Source: Rotaria socialis
Taxonomy: Eukaryota; Rotifera; Eurotatoria; Philodinida; Philodinidae
Reading direction: 5' to 3'
DNA length: 64,000 bases
Assembly (NCBI GenBank): GCA_905331475.1
Contig: CAJNYU010003364.1
Coordinates: 1 to 64,000, forward strand
Shown here in pieces: positions 13,864 to 26,372 of this stretch; the first letter of the stretch is position 1, and each line of letters opens with the position of its first letter. A program made the position numbers and the translations under genes. The notes beneath the pieces were generated by a model. It made no database searches and was not told where the DNA came from. It was given only the letters and a program-made list of their open reading frames with translations.

Positions 13864-16800
13864 TCATCTTCGTTTACGATATCTTCCAAATAAGATTTTC
13901 CCAAATGCTTGCCGAAAATCAGGTGAAAATATTGTGTAAATCACAGGATTCAAGAGACTATTTAAATATCCAAGCCATGTTAAAACACTAATGATTTTTT
14001 CATTTATTGTTAAATGAAATAAGCCACATATTGTTTCTTCAATAAAAAATGGTAGCCAACATAGTATAAAACAACCCATAACAATACCAAGAACTTTAGT
14101 TGCTTTTCGTTCACGCTTAATATCAATTTTTTTACGTGATACTGTACCTAAAGATTTTGCTATAATGACTGTATTGTTGTTGTTATTGTTATTATTATTA
14201 TTACCAACCGCCGTAGTACAAGAATTAGTATAACTTGAATTAGCCGAATTCTCCTTTGTCAACGGTTTTGTTGTTGGCGTATCGATAATATGAGTTGAAT
14301 TCGTTGAGTACGAATTCGAAATTATTATTGAATCGTTTAGTTTTGTTGTTGGTGAAAATTTACTAGATGATGATGTTGTTATACAACGTGTTGACATAGG
14401 CGAACATGCTGAATTGATTCGACGCAATCCACTATATTCGTTTTTTAAACGATTTGTTGTCGATAATTGAATAGCAGGTGATGGTGATGGTGGTGGTGTT
14501 GTTGGTGTTGTTGTTGTTGTTACTATAGTTCCATGTGTCTTTTTAAGAAAAGAATATGAAGGCTTTTTCAATGATTGTAACTGATAATCATTATTCGATT
14601 GCATTGTTGACGATGAAGGTAGAGATGCACTATCGGGTTCAATATCCGGTGAATGATGATCAAATAAATGAGGATATTTTTTCTTTTGTAATGGTGAAAA
14701 TGTTTGATATTTATTTGTTTCTGTTAATTTTATTTCATGATTTAATGTTGGAGTTTCGGATAAAAGTAGAACTTCATGTTGGCCATGAGCCAATGGCGAT
14801 GTTACCGTTGTTCCCATAGTAGATTTTGGTGGTGGAGAACGATCAGTTTTGAATGCTTTCCGACGTATACGAAATTTTGCTGCTTGAAATATTTTCCAAT
14901 AAATAATACACATACCAATAAGAGGAATATAGAAAGCTCCAACTGTGGATATAATTGTATATGGCACATTGCCAATCAAATGGCACTGGCCCGGCGGACG
15001 ACCACGTTTGTCACGAAATATAGGAAATAGATGAGCACTTGATATAAAAATGGATGTAGCCCATATAACACAAATAAGTATAAGAATTCGAGCGGGTGTA
15101 CGTTTTGTTCCATAGTCCACTGATTTTAAATGAAGAAAAATAAAAATTTTTACAATAACTTTTCATTTTGAATAATATTTTACAAAAATTTCTATCAATA
15201 ACCTGCAGTTGTTCTTATCATTATTAAATTTTTAAAGAAATCTGTTTTGAGCTTAGTTTAAAATAAAATAAGAAATATGTATTTAACTGAAATCTGAACT
15301 TCGGATATTTGTTGTTAAGGTTATTAATGTTATTATATGTGTCATTATTTCATGTCATAACTATAATCATAACTATAGCTTATGAAGCATCTGATCGAGA
15401 CGTGCCTAGCAAAGATATTCAAGTATATGTTTCTCATCCATTAGAGTTACTTATGTCAATATTTATCACTGATAGCTTACATTTTTTTAAGAAGAATTTC
15501 TATCGTTATCTTCTCGCTATAATCTTCCATGATCGTTCTATTAATCACTTACAGTTAGTAATAGCCCAATAACGATCGAGTGCAATGGCAACAAGATGCA
15601 GTATAGAAGCCGTACAACACAGTAGATCGATCATAACCCAAGCATCGCAAATAATTGAACCAAGCACCCATGAACGTGTCACTTCTTTTAGAACAGCTAT
15701 TGGCATAACCTAAATAAATAAATAAATAAACATTTTTCAATAATCAATCTTTTTGTTCTCTTTGTTTCATCTCAGAAATGTTCGATTTAAAAGAATAAGA
15801 AACTCTTTCTTTTATATTTGATTGATAAGAGAATTGTTTTTACAATAAAAATTCTTTTAATATTAAAATCATCAATCATTGTTCTCAATGAATCTATAGA
15901 ACAAAGTCTATTTAAGTACAATCATATTTCTTTGTTTTGTTTTAGTATTAGCAACTGCGTCATCATATGTTTCATTGTTATTCATTTGATTTCTATTATT
16001 TTGTAGCCAATAGATTTATTATTTATTAGTTGATTATTTTTTCTTCTTCTTCTTCATCTTCTTCTTGTTCTTGTTCTATATTTATTCACTGATGGCAAAT
16101 ATAGATTTTAGACATCAACTATTCATTCACACGTTATTTTCTTAAGATTTGCTTTTATTAGATTTCGATCTATCTGTATGTATAGAGATACGACGGGCAC
16201 TTGAACAAAAAGAGCTAACTAGCATTTTTGTCTATTGACTGAGATTATTGCGACTAATATTGTGAATGTAAATATTCGCTAGAACAATGCACTTAAATAA
16301 CTTCGATGCTATTAAGTATATTACAACTTATTTTACAGCAACACATTTGAGCTATAAATCCACTTGACAAATATGTATATAACAAGATATATCTATAAGT
16401 CTAATTTATTGTTCAGTAAATAGTCGCAGAGAACAAAATAAGCGAAATGCATTGTTATTACAGAAAGGACGAGAGAGAGATCGAGAGAGAAAAAGAAAAA
16501 GCCTTTCTTTTAGATAGACAAAGAGAATCCTAAGAATAATCATTCATAGCATACATACATATACAATTATATAGATATACAAGAGAAAAAGATGTTAATG
16601 TTGAATGACAAGCAAATAATTCAACTGACTAACTCTGCTGCCACTGCTTTAGTTGTTATTGTTGATCGACATGTTTAATCAGACGGGTAACAAGCCTCAT
16701 TCCAAATGCTAATGTGGTAATGTCGACAATGTCAGACTCAAAGTTTATTTGCCTATGCACATACGAAATATATCTACAACTATTCAAGGTAGATGAATAT

Positions 16801-18680
16801 TTATTCTAAAAGAAAACAGAACAACAACAAGGATCATTAAAGATCAAAGAAGAAAAAACTAAAAATATTATTAAAATAAATCAGAGGAGAAAAAAAAAAC
16901 TATGCTTGATGTGTCATTTTTATTACGATGAAAGATTTGATAGCATCAATTTTCACAAAATTCTCTATTGTGATTCGGTCCTTATTTTTCTTTTTCTTTT
17001 TGTTTTTAGCTTGCTAGTCTTTTACGATCGCACATTGAGAGAAGAAAAATGACGAAGATCAATGCGGTAAACATCAGTAAAAGCTCTAGTGTTAAACAAA
17101 AGAAGAAAATATGATAATTAAATAATGAAAATGAGAAAAAGAACAGAAAATAAAATTCATGTGAATCTGTTTTTTATATGTGCCTTGAATAAGGAAAATA
17201 TTGTGCATGACATTGAATAATAATTTTAATAATAAAATCAAACTGCAATCATGCACAACGAGAATAAGAAAGAAACGAACTGAAACGACTCATGAGAATG
17301 TTTCTTTTATTAGTTTTTCATCATCATCATCATCATCATAATCTTCTTCTTTTTTTTCATATATCCACCACAATATCCACTGATATTCAGTAATAATAAC
17401 AACAAAAAACAGAAAGAATTGTAATACTAATCATAATGGCAGCTGGTTTATATTCTGTTTTCCATCAAATTTCAGATACAGTAAAGGTTTTTGATTTATT
17501 TTAAGCCAACAAAAAGAAAAAGAAAAACTCTTTATGCAATGTTTATAGGTGCCGTTGGATATTAAACAGAATGAATCTTTATGGACAGTTCGTTTATAGC
17601 GAAGATGAAGGATCATTTGGTCAAATCAATTATCTATGCTAATTTAGATAAGATAAATGAGTCAACTATATATTCGTTTATTTATTTGTTTGTTTGTTTG
17701 TTTGTTCTAGTATAAACCAAGAAAATAGAATCAAGTAATTGGGGGAAAGAAACTTGTCAATATATCAAAATAGGACTGTCGACGTTGCCTTTCTATGTCA
17801 TCATTTAACAAAGAAAAATTCAAGACTATAATACGATTTAAGCGCATACAGATCATCAAAACATCATTCGTTAGTCTCATAAACAAAGCAAAAAGGGTGT
17901 TGTATAGTGCATGCATATTCTTAAATAAATAATAGAAAAGCTTAACATATAGAGTCGTAATTCTTTACACTATTCGTCTTTTTTTTTGTAAGGAAAATTT
18001 CCATTAAGAACATTAACATATTGCCAATTTCTCAATAGAAACGCGCGCACAGAACGGACGAGATATAGAAAAAAACTACGTTAAATATATCGACTGATGG
18101 ATGGATATATGAAAGTCAAAGACCCTGTTTCATAATATATGTCTCACTATTCATTAACACAGTTACTAAGATTGATTGAAGCGATTTATTCGAAAACAAT
18201 AGTTTTTCACCGGTTTCATATTCTTCATTTTTCATTTTCTTCAGCTAGCCCTGTTTTTTGGCAGTTAAAAGAGCATAAAACAAGGAAAGAAATATATAAT
18301 GTTTATTAATGACTTACCATGGACGCTACCATTAGATCGGCCACAGCCAATGATACAAACAAGTAATAGGCAACTGAATGAAGGTTTTTTTCGATTTTTA
18401 CAGCAGCTATAACGAGTATATTTCCAGTTATGGTGGCTACTATAATTACTCCAAGAATAAGTGCTGTTATTATACAGTGTTGTACGGATACAAGTATCGA
18501 TGATGATGGTGAATGATCTATTGATGATATTAGATTGTTGTTTGAACTGTCGTCAATAATGATGATACTTGGATCGAGTACGTCTCCAAATATAACTGAC
18601 GACGAATTGAGCTGAGTAAAAGTACCATTGACACACGAGAAATTGTATGTTAAAAAACAGTCCATCGAATCGACGAACAT
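13864..18680 (-). CDS. 5-HT1-type serotonin receptor (GPCR)
   Basis: This is a class A biogenic-amine receptor in three coding exons: 18680-18318, 15709-15553 and 15119-13864, with phases that fit, about 591 residues. The extracellular N-terminus (about 1-62) has N-glycosylation sequons (NFS, NGT, NSS). TM1 carries GN (86-87) and TM2 LAVADLM (111-117). TM3 has Cys142, amine-binding Asp149 in IDLLCCTASILHL, and DRYWAIT (166-172). TM5 carries YTIISTVGAFYIPL, TM6 CWLPFF and TM7 NSLLNPVIY. These match human 5-HT1A closely, so a Gi-coupled serotonin receptor at the plasma membrane is likely. The third intracellular loop is long (about 258 residues), low in complexity, with an Asn run. A minus-strand donor at 18847 and an acceptor near 18757 suggest a spliced 5' UTR exon. 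5-HT7-like or other amine receptors are less likely. Confidence 0.93.
15710..18317 (-). other. Intron 1 of the serotonin receptor gene
   Basis: This 2.6-kb intron separates the TM2 and TM3 exons. It has a good donor (ATG|GTAAGT) and acceptor (TTTATTTAG|GTT). I saw no coding exon or transposon inside; it contains (TAAA)n next to the acceptor, (TTTG)n near 17684-17704 and many A/T runs. The next intron (15552-15120, 433 bases) interrupts just after the DRY motif. Confidence 0.7.
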
Positions 18681-18962
18681 AAAGTCGGAATGACTTCGAT
18701 TCGATTTTTATAGTAACGTTAATTGTGTTAGTTATCAATTTATGTTCGGCTCGATGCACTGAAATCAGGTTATAGGTACCAATTGAACAAGCCCAATTGG
18801 GCGAGGCCATACGGTGATAAAGGTAGACAGAAAAATCTTCCTCACCTGGTCAGTGTCAATACAATCTTTATCATTGTTATAATCATTATCATTACTAACG
18901 TTTCGTGGAACGAATGTGATAGATTCTGAAAATATTTTTTGCATAGAAAAATCATGAAACAA

Positions 18963-19161
18963 TAAATAATATTTCTTTTCATTGTAAGAGAAAAATCAAC
19001 AGAAAAGAAGAAAGGAAGACAGAGACAGAGACAGAGACAGAGAAGGAAATAAGACTGACTATGACTGTTGCTAGTCTATCTTATCTTTCTGTTGAGAATT
19101 CTACAATCTGCTTCTTTTCCCGCCTCAGAAAACAATATTCGTCGTTCGAACAAAGGCGACG

Positions 19162-19200
<39 letters not shown>

Positions 19201-20137
19201 CAGAGAAACAAAAAGTTTCCACCGAAAGAGCCATCAATACTTCTTTTGTTTCAAAACATGTTTGGATTTCTATGTTCTCACAAACATTAACTCGTCGTGT
19301 CCTTCCTTTCTCCACCTCCTTTTCTTCTAACCTGCTTTATGTATGTCTTTCTCACGACAATTATTTTCATTTCGCTAACAATAGATTTCCCAAATGCGCA
19401 ACTATTTTGAGTATTGATCAAGTAACTCATCAGAAATAGCTACCATTAGAAATTTGCTTATCACACACTAATTATTTTATAATAATAATAATAATAATTA
19501 TTATTAAGAAAAGAGAAATCACGAAAAAACAACGATCTTCAATGTTGGATCAACAAGCTTATAGAAAAGTGACAAAATGATGGAAGCTCATGATAAGAGG
19601 CCTCGAGAAGAAAATCACACTATGTACACACAATATCAGATCATGCCATCTCTATATGCCCATGCAGATTTTCACGGTGTCTTATGATAATATCGCCATA
19701 AAATTCCAACTAGATGGAAAGAGCAAGAAAACGAAATAAAAGCAAAAAAAATTGTAATTTGGCTCTCTTCAATACGAGAAATTTTGTTATCTCTCAAAAA
19801 TAAATCTAAGTAACATCAACTTATTGCAATGAGTTTTTGTATTTATTGTTAAAATGATGGAGCATATTTACTATTCTATGCAAAAATAAAAAAACAGAAA
19901 GGCGTATATTCATGTACACTTGTATGATAAAGATGTTTGTCTCAAAATAATAAAACAACAACAGAGACATACAAAAATTCATAAAACGTTTTGACTGATA
20001 CTTGCGTATATGGTCGTGGTTTCTTTCTCTGTCACAAGGATAATCCAATAAAGATACATTTATTTGAGATAAGCGTAATATACTCTTTCATATAGAAGCA
20101 TCCCTCGATATACTAGTAGATTTCTACTATTTTCTTT

Positions 20138-20168
<31 letters not shown>

Positions 20169-22874
20169 TTCCCTGCCATTCTTATTATCTTTCTTTTTTT
20201 TTCATTTTAGGAAACAAAAACAAAAGCCGAGGTATGCAACAATAGTAAGACTAGTTAGGCATCGTACTTTTTTTTCTCTTTCTATTTTGTAGAGCGACTA
20301 CTATTTTGTTTTTTGTATATGTTCCAATCATACGAGATTATATGTCATCGATCTATGAAAGCCATCGATCATTACGTTTATTAGTTGCCTTGTTTATTCT
20401 AACTATACATAATAATAATAATAATAATAGTTATTATTACTGTAAAGTTTATTTCTTCACTTGTTTTCATTCATAAACAAAAAATTGTTTTTTTTATAAA
20501 TCGACTACATCGAAGACTAACAAGAAAACATCTATATACATGAGTCGGGTTTCAATAATTTTAAAAAAAAGAAGACAGATATGCATTCTAATAATTATTT
20601 CTAGTCTTGTCCCTAACCGGATTAGTTCAATGAGCTGCCAAAAATTAACGAAGCAAGCTTAGTGAATACTTTATATCGCTTTTTTTTGCCTAGCGGAATG
20701 GATGAATTCCCCATTGAACGAGAATCAATGCAAACAATTTTTCACATGCCTACACACGCCTCGTTGTTCACTATTTATAACCATGATAATAACGAAGACC
20801 AGTACCTTAACGGTAGTGTATTTTGACTGAATAGTTTATTACATTATACTACTAAAAATAGAGAAACCGTTGCTGAAAGAATATAATACGTAAAATATTT
20901 AATAATGTCCTTGTTAGTTGCTTCTTCGTCTATTTATGATTGAAAAAACCAACTCTGCTTAATACAATAACTATCTATAGTAGCTGTCCAAATGTGCCCA
21001 TTATGACTTCTTTTAATAGCGTTACTGTCGGGTGCGCTCTTTTGCTTTTGTGCGTTTGTTGTGCGAAACAACAAAACAGCTCTATCAAATTAGAGTGATA
21101 TATTTGACAGAGCAACACACAAGAACTCTTATGAAGACGAGCGTTCCGAATAGCAAGCACTAGGCGAACGCAGAAAAAGAAAAGAAAACGGAAATAAAAA
21201 AGAAAATAGAGGAAATAAAAAACAGACCAAAGAAAGCTCTCATCAAAGTGAGCTTGTTCATGGTACTACAGTCTCATTTCATGCTTGTATGCATGATCAA
21301 TAGCTGCTAGTATAACTCTCTTGCGACTTCCTTGAAAAATCATAAAATCATTATGACGTTCTTTACATCGTTTTCACTCGTCGTTTTATTTTAGCCTATA
21401 GAGATCAATTCATGTGCTCGAATGATTTCTGATTACACGTGTTGATTATATAGATAGGATTATGTTTTGATAAAAATAGAAAAAAGAGAAGACGTAGTAA
21501 TATAACTTGATTCAAAGCATTCATGAAAGAATAACATATTCATTCAACATGCTAAATAGAAACATTGTGGAAGGAGAACAGCACGTACTTCGATCGACAT
21601 TGAAAAAATCAAATTCAAATGCCATTATTGATTTAGATATATTGAGAAACATGCGATGATGCATTGTTGATAGAAAATGAGATGTATTTATGAGTGTGTG
21701 CACGTGTGTTTATTTGTTATTGTTCCTGTTGTCGACGACACAAGTTCTTAATATCTTTTTTCTTTCTCTGTCTCTCTCTCTCTCTCTCTAATCACCTTTG
21801 AAGATTGCCTAAGTAGAAAAGTATCTTAAAGCAAAATAGTTTGTCGGCCGTCGAAATTATTCGGAGACCAAGACTTAACAGTATTTATACAAATGCTAAA
21901 TAATAAAAGAGAAAGGATTAAAGATAGAAGGTAGAACCCGATCGAGAAACAACTGAACAGGAAGCGAGAACGGAAATTATCGAGATTAGAATAAATAAGA
22001 AGAATTACAGATTAGATATACAAAGCAAATCATCATCGTCTATAATTTTCTATTATAAATTGAAAAGAGAAATTTTTATAAAATAAAGAGTAGAAGCGGG
22101 CAGTAATACCAGTTACAAGAACGTATGCCTCGATGTTGCAGCTCTTAACAACGTTCAAGCAATCGTGAATAGAAAAATGAGATGTACCTTACTATAATGT
22201 AAACTATCGTATTTAAATCCTGCATCATACTTGAAAATTTCTGGTTTCTCAATGAGCAGCGAATAATTAAGTTGACAGAAAAAAAAGAAGAAAAAATACC
22301 TTACCATGCTCCAGTATTTTTAATAGGCACTTTGAATAGCAATATTGCTACTTTTTTTCTCTTTTATTTATATACGCTGTAGATATATTTTTTCTTTTGT
22401 TTTATAAATAAAAAAAACATTGGAATGGAATAGTTAGGCATATGTTTGTAATAAGGGACTACTAAGAAACGATAGCTTGAAAATCATCGACAGTCGTATT
22501 CTACCATATTCAAGGGAACACATGCATAGTTGTTGCGCTCTCTCTATCTCTCGTATTTAGAAACAGCATACACACAAACAAATCATCAATGTAAGCCACC
22601 AGGAACAAGAAAGGATGCGCTAAAGAAAAGAGAGGTCATAGCGCTGAAGAGAGAACAATGCAATGGGAAAAAAAAGAAATTTTTTGGGCCAGAGGCGAAG
22701 TAACAGAAAAAGAAAAGTGTCATATTTCTGTCGATGGCTATTTTTGCTATTCGTTTGTCTTTTCCTTTTTTCTCTTTATTGTTTTCTTTTTTTTTAAATC
22801 TTTTTCTATGTTTTTTTTAATCTTCTTCTATGAGTTTTTTTTATTATTAATAATAATTCAACAATATTTTTATT
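18963..22874. other. Intergenic, microsatellite-rich
   Basis: I see no gene. This is the upstream region of the serotonin receptor, and the USE1 3' end follows on the other side. It contains a (GACAGA)n stretch at 19018-19042, a (GA)n tract at about 19166-19196, (ATA)n tracts at 19482-19506 and 20409-20440, and (CT)n tracts at 20138-20162 and 21768-21789. Open frames across the GA tract are repeat artefacts. Upstream receptor 5' UTR exons or promoters may lie here but cannot be placed. Confidence 0.5.
19166..19196. repeat. (GA)n microsatellite
   Basis: A near-pure GA dinucleotide tract of about 30 bases, upstream of the serotonin receptor gene. GA repeats can be promoter elements in animals, but nothing here ties it to a transcription start. 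Confidence 0.8.
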
Positions 22875-25800
22875 TTATAAATCTGTATGATTCTCATTCG
22901 CATAGTTTAACAATAAACTTATATAGTCTGTAGATTTCGTTATTGTTGTTATATGTGTATTATTGACTGTTGTTTCATTGTTTGAATGATTTAATATACT
23001 TGATTTCGATCCACTATTTGCATATTTTATTGTAACTGTTCGTTTACGAAACATCCTCATAAATAATGTTAAATAAATAAATGTAATAATAACAATGATA
23101 AGCATCAAATAAATCCAACAATTGGATCCACTGTAAGCGTTATGTTTTAAACGTTTACTTTGAACGATAAGTTTTTCTGTGTTAGTTTCAATTAGATTTT
23201 CTGCTTCTCCAAGTTTCTGAAGAACAAAACATAAATACATTCATTTTCCTATTAAAAGAATGAATCAAGATACATAGAACAGGAACTAACTTTTTGATCA
23301 CTTTTAACAGTATCATTAAGACGTTGGGCACTATGAAGAAGACTTTCAGTTGTTTTTATCATTAATGCAGCAATATCATCTTGTTTATCTTCTTCGGATT
23401 CAATGAACTGTTGTTGTCGATTTAAATTTGCTAGAAAAAGAAAAATCAATGTCGTCAGGATTTATTTAATAGAATCACATCAAAGCATATACAGTTAAAA
23501 GGTGTTGTCTGAACATCATCCGACACTAATTATTCTAGTCAGATTCCATCTAATAAATATTAGAAACTCTCGTCTTATACCATCCGAGTATATTTAACTT
23601 ACGGCGGCTCGACTTATTTGATGCGCTGACACTTTTTTCTGGTTCAATTGAAGCCTTCGGTGCAGTTGTGACTTCATTGCGTTGTTCTTGAATAGGTGAG
23701 TTTGATGATATTTGATGTAAAACTTGTCGAGGAAATGTCTGATCTTCCTGGAAGTATAATTAATTCATTCAAATCATATTTTCTTGTTTCAATCAAGTTA
23801 GACTATCGTTCTAAGTTTCTCTTTAATAATCGATAAACATTGCTAAGTCTGAACAACTACATTTGATAGAAAAATCTTAATCCTTGTCTCGAATTGATAG
23901 ATAAACAATGGCAGAATTATGTAAAAGAAACTATTTTTTAGATATGTTTCTAGAAAAAAGAAATAGCAAAGAAAGAATTAGTGCAACACTTTCAGAAAAA
24001 ACTAATAGAAAGAAATTCACCTAGTTGCTATGAAGGAACAAATTCTTTAAATTTACCATACGCAAGAACAGTCGTTCTTACTCTATGCATCAAATAGAAA
24101 ATTCGACGTCTTAAGAAATTTCCATGTCACTAAAACTTTAAAAAAAAAATAAAACGCGTTATGGCGTTATAAAAAGATTCAATTTTTAAATCTCATTTAT
24201 ATATTAATATGTTCAGGTTGTCATGAAAAATTTTCAGGTGTTTTTTCCATTTATTTTATGTTTTTTTACTTGATGAGACAAATGAGAGAATATATTTAGC
24301 TGTCCTTGTATGCAATTAAAAATAGATCAAGAAGGTTTTTATGTCTATAGTTTATCTTTCAAGATTCACATTCATTTTTATTGAAATCAGAATATCTTTT
24401 GAAAATCTGAAACAAATAGATGTGACTTTGAATTTTGCTTCGAGACAGATCGAATCGTCATTAATCAATCAGAAACATTTCAACGAGAAGAACGCGTCTT
24501 TTTTTAAGATAGTCAATTTCCATATTGACTGAATTAATCTAATCCCCAGTGGTAAGAAGATTCTCTGTTGTTTTTTTTTGACAGATCAATATTTCGAAAA
24601 AACATGTTTGTTATCGTTGAGATTTTTCTGGATATTCGATAATTAATTGATAAGAAAAATTTTACACTAAAATTATTGTTTTCGTTTTACTCAAAAATAT
24701 CTTGATTTTCATACAAACTCAATGTCTTATTAAATGTGAGACAACTCATCAACTTCTCAGATGTTAAGAACGGCTCATGAAATTGTGTGCTGTTGAATAT
24801 CAAATCTTAATCACATTTTTTAGGTTTTTTTTTCATTACCAAGAACTGCACTATTTGATTAGCAATAGATTCTTCTTTAAGTGTCAAAGGCAACTGAATG
24901 CTTTGCTTTCAATCAAGTGCTACAGTAAATAAATAGGCATTATCTTATGAGTTGTTCCTAGCTTACAACTCATTACAGGCCAGCTCATTCGTTCGTACCG
25001 TACTTGTAGTATGAGATTGAATGGCGTCTATTTATTCAATATGTTTTCTAGCAACGGAATGGATAAAAAGTTTAAGAAAGAATGGTTTTCAAGTCGTTCT
25101 TAATATTTTCAACAAAGTTTTGCGTAAAGCTAATGCAGGACTTATGCAATCTATTGAAATTCTCGTTCAAAAACATCTATAATTTGGTAATGAATCAAGA
25201 TTCGAAACCGTTCTTGAGGTAACATCGAACTTCTTATTATTAACTGTTGAGTCCTGAATTGGCAATGATTTAAATCTAATAATCTTTTATTACAAGTCAA
25301 GAAGAAGTCTAGATCAAACTCAAGTGTTTTTATCTTTTGTAACGATGCCTACACTCTGAACGTTATTCCTTTCCTTTTTTTTTTTCTTTTTAGACAAACA
25401 CTAATTCTCTATCACTACGTCAGTATTTTCTGAAACGCGTATCTTTTTACCGAAATTGCTAAATTCTTTTGAGCGCTACCATAACTATTCAGTCTGAAAT
25501 GTCAATTGAACATAAAAACCGCCTCTCATGGTTCTATGGCATTTTCGCGCGCGACACTACCGCACAATACAGATTCATGCATAATATTTCGCTTACAAAG
25601 TCCTCATTCTAACTTTCACCCTCACCGTCACTCGTCCCCTCACTTTTGATTTCGTTTTCACCCTTATTTTCGAGCTCACCCTCAACTTTTGCTCCCACGA
25701 TCACTGTTGCGCGGAAGTGTCGTGTCACGACCTCTCATTTGACTCTTATAAAATAATAATCCAGTCATTCTCGTGCTTCTTGTTTCATTAAGCTACCAGT

Positions 25801-26282
25801 AAGGATCTTATAAAAATGTATACATGAAAATATGTTGCTTTAACATAATTCGATATTATTGAAACTAGAAATAATCTGTTTAGCGCGACTCCCTTTTCAT
25901 TATACCTACTAATTTAGTTATATCGATATTTCTACGAAGTATGTCAACTCTTTGTTTATATTCATCAAGTTGCTTGGAGCTTGGTCGACGACTATAGATA
26001 ATAAAAGCAATTGTTTTTTTATCGTTTGACAAAAAACAAATAAATTATTACTTCATCGATTTCTGCATATCATTTAACATTTCTGTTAATGATTTAACAA
26101 ACTAAATTCCCAAAAAATAAATAAATATTTAATATTCTACACGAAGAAATATATATGTTTATTACCTGATCAAGTTTCCAATCTTCAATGGCGTTCTCTT
26201 CTAGTAATTTTTCAGTTGATGATAATAATCTTCGGAAATTTTTCTCTCTAGCTAAAGTTGGTAAAGCAACCATAGCTGCCAT
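22875..26282 (-). CDS. USE1: USE1-type vesicle-transport SNARE
   Basis: Six exons in consistent phase: 26282-26166, 26101-26052, 25991-25910, 23747-23603, 23430-23291 and 23216-22875, about 291 residues. The N-terminal region (AREKNFRRLLSSTEKLLEE, then SSKQLDEYKQRVDILRR) matches the USE1 N-terminal helices. The SNARE region spans roughly residues 165-220 and leads into the membrane anchor CWIYLMLIIVIITFIYLTLF. USE1 is the Qc-type SNARE of Golgi-to-ER retrograde traffic. A Glu stands where the family's central-layer Asp is expected. About 50 residues with glycosylation sequons follow the anchor, where human USE1 has almost none. The ATG directly follows an acceptor (TTTCAG|ATG) only 90 bases after the HACD3 stop, suggesting trans-splicing from a shared transcript. 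Intron 3 is about 2.2 kb. Confidence 0.85.
23748..25909 (-). other. Long intron 3 of USE1
   Basis: This 2.2-kb intron lies between the N-terminal and middle exons of USE1, which otherwise has short introns. I saw no additional exon or complete element. The stretch 25615-25720 is relatively rich in the repeated word TCACC(C/G), unlike its surroundings. A skipped or alternative exon cannot be excluded. Confidence 0.6.
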
Positions 26283-26372
26283 CTGAAATACAACATAAGA
26301 ATATTATTTTACTTTTTTTAATCATCAATCAAAATCATTTTCGAAGTAAACAGAAAAAAAAAGGTTTATATT

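Noticed and set aside
14556-15030. Plus-strand frames of 84-87 codons
   Set aside because: Shadows of the serotonin-receptor last exon on the other strand.
18553-18962. Minus-strand frames upstream of the receptor start
   Set aside because: One overlaps exon 1 in another frame. The other has a donor at 18847 and is better explained as 5' UTR.
19061-19439. Plus-strand frames of 89 and 123 codons rich in RERERE
   Set aside because: They translate a (GA)n microsatellite and show no start or splice context.
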